Below are positions 1 through 4,666 of a stretch of DNA of 5,961 nt, in pieces. Origin of the DNA: an uncultured Alphaproteobacteria bacterium (GTDB lineage: Bacteria; Pseudomonadota; Alphaproteobacteria; Rs-D84). The notes under the pieces are model-generated. The model did not search any database, was not told the origin of the DNA, and saw only the letters and a list, made by a program, of their open reading frames with translations. The first letter of the stretch is position 1, and each line of letters begins with the position of its first letter. Made by a program: the position numbers and the translations under genes. Location: positions 1 to 5,961 of the forward strand of contig CAMZDE010000038.1 in assembly GCA_947305255.1 (NCBI GenBank), given 5' to 3'.

Positions 1-2
1 CA

Positions 3-31
3 TTGGATTTTTATAAAAAATCATATAAAAT
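3..31 (+). promoter_or_regulatory. Putative smpB promoter
   Basis: A -35-like TTGGAT (3-8) is followed after 17 bases by a -10-like TAAAAT (26-31), a standard sigma-70 spacing. The same TAAAAT box occurs before the tRNA-Arg gene at the other end of the window. The expected transcription start is about 37-39, directly at the smpB ATG. Only 38 bases precede the gene here, so transcription from an upstream gene cannot be excluded. Confidence 0.5.
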
Positions 32-38
32 TTAGGTT

Positions 39-506
39 ATGTCACGTCAAATTATAAAATTTGGTCAGGTTTCTGAAAATCGCAAAGCGCGGTTTGCCTA
101 TTCGATAAATGATACTATCGAAGCGGGCATTTCATTAACCGGTGCAGAAATAAAATCAATTCGTTATGGGTTGGTGACTATTGTTGATGGGTTCGTTCAA
201 AAACGCAATAATGATTTATTTCTGGCGGGTATCGAAATTCAAAAATTACCAACGGCAAACCGCGCGGTCAATTTCGACGAACGCAGACCACGTCAATTGT
301 TGTTACACCGCAATCAAATCAATCGGTTAATCGGAAAACTGCAAGAGAAAGGCGCAACAATCGTCCCATTGAAACTGTATTTTAATAACAATGGAAAATT
401 AAAGGTTTTATTAGGTGTCGGTTTCGGAAAAAACAAAGTCGATAAACGCGAAACGATAAAAACACGCGAGTGGGAACGCAACAAATCACGCCTGATGAAA
501 GGATAA
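39..506 (+). CDS. smpB: SsrA-binding protein SmpB
   Basis: SmpB binds tmRNA (SsrA) and delivers it to ribosomes stalled on mRNAs without a stop codon, enabling trans-translation in the cytoplasm. The 155-residue length is normal for the family. Recognisable blocks in order are the N-terminal basic segment VSENRKARF (residues 11-19), the oligonucleotide-binding-fold signature with EAGISLTGAEIKSIR (about 28-42), the central RRPRQLLLHRNQINRLIGK stretch with QEKGATIVPLKLYF (about 82-115), and the basic C-terminal tail with DKRETIK and EWERNKSRLM, which in the family inserts into the empty mRNA channel. The ATG at 39 gives the expected N-terminus. An AGG lies only two bases from the ATG and the predicted transcription start falls at the ATG, so the message may be leaderless. 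The gene is alone on its strand and ends in a strong terminator. No ssrA gene is visible in the window. Confidence 0.97.
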   Translation: MSRQIIKFGQVSENRKARFAYSINDTIEAGISLTGAEIKSIRYGLVTIVDGFVQKRNNDLFLAGIEIQKLPTANRAVNFDERRPRQLLLHRNQINRLIGKLQEKGATIVPLKLYFNNNGKLKVLLGVGFGKNKVDKRETIKTREWERNKSRLMKG

Positions 507-537
507 AAAACACCCCACATTTTGTGGGGCATTTTTT
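505..537. terminator. Bidirectional intrinsic terminator between smpB and the EF-hand gene
   Basis: A perfect 7-bp stem, CCCCACA (513-519) / TGTGGGG (523-529), closes on a 3-base TTT loop. It is followed by a T run at 532-537 and preceded by an A run at 505-510, so it gives a GC-rich hairpin plus U tract when read from either strand. It begins immediately after the smpB stop (504-506) and lies about 20 bases beyond the stop of the convergent gene (555), so it probably ends both transcripts. Confidence 0.9.
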
Positions 538-554
538 TCGTTCATGAAAAAATA

Positions 555-986
555 TTACTTTTTCATTGAATGCAAACCGTGACGCATTCCTTTGCCGTCT
601 TTTGAACCGTTTTGTTTGTTGGCTTTTTTCCACGCCTTGAATTCTTCGACAGAAATACAATTGTCGCCGTTCACGTCCGCCGCGATAATTTCAGTGGACA
701 TTTTTGGCGATTTGATTGATGTCATATCTAAGCAACCATTTGTGAATACCGGCTGCATTTTACGTTGCATTTTTTTGTAATGACCACAGTGCATCATTTT
801 GCCGCACGCCATACCCAATGCAAATATAATTGCCCAAACAATTATATGTTTTACAATATGCATAGAGCCATGTTTGTGACATCCACACATACAGTTATCA
901 CCGCAACCACATTCGTGTTTCATCATTGGTGCAGGTTTCATTGCCATTTTTTTCATTGGCATTTTTTTTGGTGTTTGTTTTGCCAT
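555..986 (-). CDS. Met/Cys/His-rich single-pass membrane protein with one EF-hand
   Basis: I do not recognise a named family for this 143-residue protein. Three parts are visible. Residues 1-43 are Lys/Met-rich and then hold a Cys/His cluster at 24-39 (H24, C26, C28, C32, C34, C36, H37, H39). Residues about 44-62 are a hydrophobic helix suited to one membrane span, followed by a basic stretch (HYKKMQRKM). Residues 104-115 form a canonical EF-hand calcium loop (D104, N106, D108, I111, E115), then a Lys-rich tail. In total there are 18 Met, 9 Cys and 9 His, suggesting soft-metal binding, for example copper; that is inference. The heavy N-terminal positive charge favours N-in topology with the EF-hand outside, but both flanks of the helix are basic, so orientation is uncertain. 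An in-frame ATG exists at 1019, but a clear AAGGAA ribosome site sits just upstream of the ATG at 986, and the first ATG lies almost at the predicted transcript start, so 986 is preferred. Confidence 0.75.
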   Translation of the reverse strand: MAKQTPKKMPMKKMAMKPAPMMKHECGCGDNCMCGCHKHGSMHIVKHIIVWAIIFALGMACGKMMHCGHYKKMQRKMQPVFTNGCLDMTSIKSPKMSTEIIAADVNGDNCISVEEFKAWKKANKQNGSKDGKGMRHGLHSMKK

Positions 987-1026
987 AATTTTCTTCCTTT
1001 CGTTGTTTGTGTTGTCCATACTGATA

Positions 1027-1054
1027 ATCTTAGCAGTTTAACATTCGAAGTAAA
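1027..1054 (-). promoter_or_regulatory. Putative promoter of the EF-hand membrane protein gene
   Basis: On the minus strand a TTTACT -35 (1054-1049) and a TAAGAT -10 (1032-1027) are 16 bases apart, with a predicted start near 1020. This gives a leader of about 34 bases to the ATG at 986 and lies just downstream of the HU terminator, as expected for an independent unit. Both hexamers match the consensus imperfectly. Confidence 0.4.
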
Positions 1055-1067
1055 GCGGAAAATTTGC

Positions 1068-1103
1068 ACAAAAAAAACACCCACAAAACCGCAGGTGTTT
1101 TTT
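1068..1103 (-). terminator. Intrinsic terminator of the HU gene
   Basis: Read on the minus strand, a stem CACCTGC (1097-1091) pairs with GTGGGTG (1084-1078) around a 6-base GGTTTT loop, with two G-U wobble pairs in the RNA. It is followed by a long T run (complement of the A run 1070-1077). It lies about 25 bases after the HU stop codon. A T run on the other side (1098-1103) would also allow termination from the plus strand, but no plus-strand gene runs into it. Confidence 0.8.
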
Positions 1104-1123
1104 ATCTTTTGTTAAACCAAGAT

Positions 1124-1396
1124 TTAGTTCAAAGCTTCTTTCAAAGATTTGCCAGGACGGAATTTTGGTTGTGTAGAAGCAGCAATTTTAATTGGTGCAC
1201 CAGTTTGTGGGTTGCGGCCAGTTGTTGCTTTGCGTTTAGCAGTTGTGAATGTACCAAAACCAACCAAGCGAACTTCGCCTTTCTTTTTCAAAACTTTTGT
1301 GATGATGTTGATTAATGCATCCAAACAACCAGCTGCAGTTGCTTTTGTCACTTGTTCTTCGTTTGCAATTGCTTCAATCAGTTCTTGTTTATTCAT
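1124..1396 (-). CDS. hup: HU-family DNA-binding protein
   Basis: HU is a small dimeric nucleoid protein that bends and compacts DNA with little sequence specificity and assists replication, recombination and transcription. The 90-residue length is exactly typical. Visible marks are the N-terminal helical part starting MNKQELIEAIA, the GFGTF turn (46-50) entering the beta-sheet saddle, the arm signature GRNPQTG (60-66) with the intercalating proline of the RNP motif (61-63), and the C-terminal KFRPGKSLKEALN segment. A strong ribosome site, AAGGAGA, lies seven bases before the ATG at 1396. It has its own predicted promoter and terminator, so it is probably transcribed alone, although no clear terminator separates it from the upstream three-TM gene. 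C24 is unusual for HU, which normally has no cysteine. The sequence does not distinguish an HU-alpha from an HU-beta type, and an IHF subunit is less likely. Confidence 0.96.
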   Translation of the reverse strand: MNKQELIEAIANEEQVTKATAAGCLDALINIITKVLKKKGEVRLVGFGTFTTAKRKATTGRNPQTGAPIKIAASTQPKFRPGKSLKEALN

Positions 1397-1444
1397 AATG
1401 TTTCTCCTTTCGTATATAAGAGTTTTTAAGTTGTTCGGCAGCTT

Positions 1445-1498
1445 TCAAAGGCATCGCCCTTGGGAAAACAATATCTTTTTCAAGAAATCCAAAGACAT
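1445..1498 (-). CDS. Possible 17-codon leader ORF upstream of HU
   Basis: Within the roughly 115-base HU leader there is an ATG-started ORF of 17 codons plus TGA, reading MSLDFLKKILFSQGRCL. Its only ribosome-site hint is an AGG a few bases upstream. It ends about 50 bases before the HU start codon and shows no obvious attenuator hairpin. It may be a chance ORF and is recorded because it falls wholly inside the predicted leader. Confidence 0.15.
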   Translation of the reverse strand: MSLDFLKKILFSQGRCL

Positions 1499-1518
1499 TG
1501 CCTAAACTGCTTAATCGA

Positions 1519-1547
1519 ATCGTAGAGAAAACCGCGCTTTAAGTCAA
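1519..1547 (-). promoter_or_regulatory. Putative HU promoter
   Basis: On the minus strand TTGACT (1547-1542, five of six consensus) and TACGAT (1524-1519, four of six) are separated by exactly 17 bases. The predicted start near 1512 gives an untranslated leader of about 115 bases, long for such a small gene. The -35 box lies only about 47 bases beyond the stop of the upstream three-TM gene. Confidence 0.6.
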
Positions 1548-1593
1548 GCCAATAATTTCAAATCCGCAAAAAACTTAGATTGTTGACAAAAAA

Positions 1594-2088
1594 TTAGTGT
1601 AAAGTGACCGCGTTTGCGTTGACCGCGCGCGCATCAGTCGATGTAGAATCACACAAAACCCATTCAGAATTATGACCGTTCACACGGACGTGGACAGTTC
1701 TGAAATAGTTAGGCGTCATAGCCAAAACCGTACATATTACACCCGCCCAGAAAAACAATTTGGTTAAACCCCATGGATTTTTATATGCGTCGGCACTGAA
1801 TTTATCTTTGACCAGATTTTGATATAACGCCCAACCCCAACTGAACAGCAACACTATACCCGCAAAACCAAAGCCCATGTATATATATCGACGTCCCAGA
1901 GATATCGCCTGAGCAAAGGCGTCCCAAACATTATCTGCCACCGGACAAACATATAACACACTATCAGGATTTACACCGGCACGCAGATGCACCGCCGCAT
2001 TACCACCAAAATTCATATCAAACGCAGTGGCCAACAATATGATGGCCAAAACAGACACTGTCAAAAGTAATCCTGGTTTTTTATTCAC
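1594..2088 (-). CDS. Unrecognised three-TM inner-membrane protein
   Basis: No family is recognised. The 164-residue product has three hydrophobic segments: about 6-23 (could alternatively be a signal anchor), about 69-89, and about 108-125. With N-in topology the loops would be a periplasmic segment 24-68 containing the charged VHLRAG region and C48, a short cytoplasmic loop 90-107 (KDKFSADAYKNPWG), and a periplasmic tail 126-164 with C146. C48 and C146 would therefore share a compartment and could pair; C119 lies in the third helix. The start is a GTG at 2088, supported by a TAAGGA ribosome site nine bases upstream and a strong extended -10 promoter; no better ATG is close. No convincing terminator follows the stop, so some read-through into HU is possible. 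The neighbours give no hint of function, and membership of a secretion or respiratory complex would be speculation. Confidence 0.8.
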   Translation of the reverse strand: MNKKPGLLLTVSVLAIILLATAFDMNFGGNAAVHLRAGVNPDSVLYVCPVADNVWDAFAQAISLGRRYIYMGFGFAGIVLLFSWGWALYQNLVKDKFSADAYKNPWGLTKLFFWAGVICTVLAMTPNYFRTVHVRVNGHNSEWVLCDSTSTDARAVNANAVTLH

Positions 2089-2120
2089 GAATTTGTGTCC
2101 TTAATCCTGTATCACATAAT

Positions 2121-2150
2121 ATTATATCATAAAATATATATGCTTTGCAA
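2121..2150 (-). promoter_or_regulatory. Putative promoter of the three-TM gene
   Basis: On the minus strand TTGCAA (2150-2145) is followed after 18 bases by a perfect TATAAT (2126-2121), which also carries an extended -10 TG (TGATATAAT). The predicted start is near 2114, giving a leader of about 26 bases to the GTG. This is the best promoter match in the window. It shares its -35 hexamer with the alaS promoter on the opposite strand. Confidence 0.65.
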
Positions 2151-2172
2151 TTTTATGATTGAATATTATTAA
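2145..2172 (+). promoter_or_regulatory. Putative alaS promoter
   Basis: TTGCAA (2145-2150) and TATTAA (2167-2172) are 16 bases apart. The predicted start near 2179 gives a leader of about 32 bases to the alaS ATG. The -10 is imperfect and the area is very AT-rich, so other -10 placements are possible. No T-box or attenuator structure is visible in the leader. Confidence 0.45.
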
Positions 2173-2210
2173 CTTTAATTTTATTATTTAACAAAATTAA
2201 GGACAAAATC

Positions 2211-4289
2211 ATGACATATAATGAAATAAGAAAGACTTTTTTGAGTTTTTTTGAACAACACGGGCATAAAATTGTATCGTCCGCTTCGTTGATACCAAAC
2301 GACCCTACTCTTTTGTTCACTGTCGCGGGTATGGTTCAATGGAAAGGTGTTTTACAAGGCATTGAAAAGCCAATTGCGCCGCGCGTTGCGAATGTTCAAA
2401 AATGTATTCGTGCAGGTGGCAAACATAATGATTTAGAAGATGTCGGTTTTGACGGACGTCATCATACCTTCTTTGAAATGTTGGGAAATTGGTCTTTTGG
2501 TGATTATTTCAAAGAAGAAGCAATCGCTATGTCATGGGAATTGTTGACCAAGGTTATAGGTTTGGATCCAAATCGTATTGTTGTCACAACACATATATCT
2601 GATGACGAAGCAACCCGCATCTGGAAACAGATAACCGGCAAAGACGCTATTCGTCTTGACAAAGATAATTGGTGGTCTGCGGGTGATACGGGGCCATGTG
2701 GGCCGTGCACAGAAATGCACTATGATTTTGGGCCGGATGTTCCAGGGGGGCTGCCAGGGTCGCCAGATGAAGACGGCGGTCGATTTGTAGAATTATGGAA
2801 CGACGTATTTATGCAATATGATCGTGACGCAAACGGGAATTTGACACCGTTACCAAAACAAAATGTCGATACTGGTGCGGGGTTGGAACGTTGGGCGGCC
2901 GTTTTGCAAAATAAAACAGATAATTATGATACTGATTTGTTTGTGAATTTGAAACAGGCCGTATCTGATTTAACTGGCGTCAAAGAAACAGATGAAAATA
3001 AATGCAGTTTCAAAGTAATTACCGACCATTTGCGTTCTGTGGGTTTTGCGATTACCGACGGCGTCATCCCCAGCAACGCTGACCGTGGTTATGTGATACG
3101 CCGAATTTTACGTCGTGCGATGCGGCATGGACAAATGTTGGGACATCGTGGCGCCCTGCTCAGCGCGCTTTATCCGGCATTGGTTCGTGAAATGGGCGAT
3201 GCATATCCTGAATTAAAAACCCAACAAGAACACGTTGTTGAAATCATTAAAAACGAAGAAAATTCATTCGCAGATATGTTGCAGAACGGCATGAAATTAC
3301 TAGAATCTGAATTGCCAAAAATCAACAATAATGTTTTACCTGGGGATATCGCTTTCAAATTATTCGATACCTATGGCTTCCCATTGGATTTGACTCAAAT
3401 GATTTTGCGCGATAAAAATATAGCCGTGGATGTAGATGCTTTTGAAAAATGCATGCAAGAACAAAAAGAACGTTCACGTGCAGACACTCGCGGAACAAAA
3501 TTGCTATGGGAATCCCAGAACGAATTGCCGAATACGATTGACACCGAAAAATACGCCGGCAAAAGCGAAAAGAACGCAACCGTGTTGTCTATATTGCGTG
3601 GTGAAGAATTTGTAAAATCGGCGGACACAGGCGACACTGTGGAAATAGCATTAGATCACACGCCGTTCTATGGCACCCAAGGTGGCCAAGTCGGCGACAG
3701 CGGAACATTTACAAAAAATGGCACGGTTGTGATGAACGTCACAGAAACAAATCGCGCTGGCAACGTTGTTGTACACAAAGGAACGTTGACCGCACCAATT
3801 TCAGTTGGCGATGAAATAACACCTGAAATCAATCAAAATATTCGTCAACAAACGGCACGCGCGCATACTGCAACTCACCTTTTGCAGGCGGCATTGCGGA
3901 CGGTTTTGAATGAAGACGTTGAACAACGCGGGTCAAAGGTTGCACCGGATTCTGTGCGTTTTGACTTTTCATTTGGTCGTGCATTGACGGCGGATGAAAA
4001 ACAGGCGGTCGAAGATTTGGTCAACAAATGGATTGCCGCCGATATGCCGGTCGCACACGAAGAAATGGATTTGGAATCTGCGAAAAAACGCGGCGCGATG
4101 GCCCTGTTCGGTGAAAAATACGGCGACCGCGTTCGTGTAATTACTGCCGGCGACGTTTCGTGCGAATTATGCGGTGGGACACACGTATATCACACTGGCG
4201 AAATTATCAAGGCGCGCATAAACAAAGAAAAATCGATTAGTTCCGGCATACGTCGAATCACTATGTCGGTCGGTGCATTGGCAGAATAG
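2211..4289 (+). CDS. alaS: Alanyl-tRNA synthetase lacking the C-Ala domain
   Basis: This class II synthetase charges tRNA-Ala with alanine and hydrolyses mischarged Ser/Gly-tRNA-Ala in the cytoplasm. The aminoacylation domain spans about residues 1-240, with RAGGKHNDLEDVG and RHHTFFEMLGNWSFGDYFK near 62-103, the TGPCGPCTE motif, and VDTGAGLER for class II motif 3. The tRNA-recognition part follows, with DHLRSVGFAITDGVIPSN and GYVIRRILRRAMRHG, and then DTYGFPLDLT. The editing domain begins near TPFYGTQGGQVGDSG and keeps the zinc ligands H552 and H556 (HTATH) and C654 and H658 (CGGTH). The protein ends at residue 692, directly after the GIRRI strand, whereas family members such as the E. coli enzyme run to about 876 residues with a C-Ala/DHHA1 domain. 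The next gene starts two bases later and is unrelated to C-Ala, so this looks like a genuine short form rather than a frameshift. The ATG at 2211 has a TAAGGA site seven bases upstream. Confidence 0.97.
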   Translation: MTYNEIRKTFLSFFEQHGHKIVSSASLIPNDPTLLFTVAGMVQWKGVLQGIEKPIAPRVANVQKCIRAGGKHNDLEDVGFDGRHHTFFEMLGNWSFGDYFKEEAIAMSWELLTKVIGLDPNRIVVTTHISDDEATRIWKQITGKDAIRLDKDNWWSAGDTGPCGPCTEMHYDFGPDVPGGLPGSPDEDGGRFVELWNDVFMQYDRDANGNLTPLPKQNVDTGAGLERWAAVLQNKTDNYDTDLFVNLKQAVSDLTGVKETDENKCSFKVITDHLRSVGFAITDGVIPSNADRGYVIRRILRRAMRHGQMLGHRGALLSALYPALVREMGDAYPELKTQQEHVVEIIKNEENSFADMLQNGMKLLESELPKINNNVLPGDIAFKLFDTYGFPLDLTQMILRDKNIAVDVDAFEKCMQEQKERSRADTRGTKLLWESQNELPNTIDTEKYAGKSEKNATVLSILRGEEFVKSADTGDTVEIALDHTPFYGTQGGQVGDSGTFTKNGTVVMNVTETNRAGNVVVHKGTLTAPISVGDEITPEINQNIRQQTARAHTATHLLQAALRTVLNEDVEQRGSKVAPDSVRFDFSFGRALTADEKQAVEDLVNKWIAADMPVAHEEMDLESAKKRGAMALFGEKYGDRVRVITAGDVSCELCGGTHVYHTGEIIKARINKEKSISSGIRRITMSVGALAE

Positions 4290-4291
4290 CC

Positions 4292-4666
4292 ATGAAGCAA
4301 TTAAACGATTCTGATATTGCAAATATGATTGGCGCGGATTTTATTCCGGACTATAACGCGACAAAAAAAATGGTCCGCGCCAGTCTGCATTTATCAACAC
4401 GCATTCCCAAACCAAGTGCCCCAACCCCAGAACACGCTATATTAGATTTTCATAATCATACCGAACAAGAAGCATGGGATATGCTGGCACAAATTGCCGC
4501 GTCAGACACACGGTCTGCGACGGTTATTACTGGGGCCAGCGGCATATTAAAAGGCAAATTTCAACAGTGGGCGACGGAAAGCATAATCAGCCCACGCATA
4601 ATGTCATTCAGCCCGATAAACAACGGCAGTTTTCACGTTAAATTTTACAGAAAGAAAAACGATTAA
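4292..4666 (+). CDS. Small Smr-domain protein, degenerate
   Basis: The 124-residue product resembles the Smr (small MutS-related) domain, a fold found at the end of MutS2 and as stand-alone proteins, associated with nucleic-acid nicking and with rescue of collided ribosomes in some members. The N-terminal 45 residues are a linker. The Smr-like part begins with LDFHNHTEQEAWDML (51-65), matching the family's LDLHG-x-T/S start but with Asn for Gly. Then comes VITGASG (78-84), where the usual TGKG is altered, then ILKGKFQQW (85-93) and a terminal strand pair RIMSF...SFHVKFYRK. The family GG-x-GA turn is reduced to NNGS. H54 is kept. Catalytic ability is uncertain. The ATG is two bases after the alaS stop with no clear ribosome site of its own, so translation probably depends on coupling to alaS. 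Its TAA overlaps the stop of the convergent gene. Confidence 0.7.
   Translation: MKQLNDSDIANMIGADFIPDYNATKKMVRASLHLSTRIPKPSAPTPEHAILDFHNHTEQEAWDMLAQIAASDTRSATVITGASGILKGKFQQWATESIISPRIMSFSPINNGSFHVKFYRKKND

Noticed and set aside
544..566. Inverted repeat ATGAAAAA / TTTTTCAT around the EF-hand gene stop
   Set aside because: The stem is almost all A-T and the strong GC-rich terminator at 505-537 already explains termination.
987..1019. Upstream ATG at 1019 giving an 11-residue longer EF-hand protein
   Set aside because: The ATG at 986 has a clear AAGGAA ribosome site, while the one at 1019 sits at the predicted transcript start without one.
765..1115. Plus-strand ORF rich in His, Cys and Phe across 765-1115
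   Set aside because: It is the complement of the Lys/Met-rich EF-hand gene and runs through the promoter and HU terminator; no ribosome site or homology.
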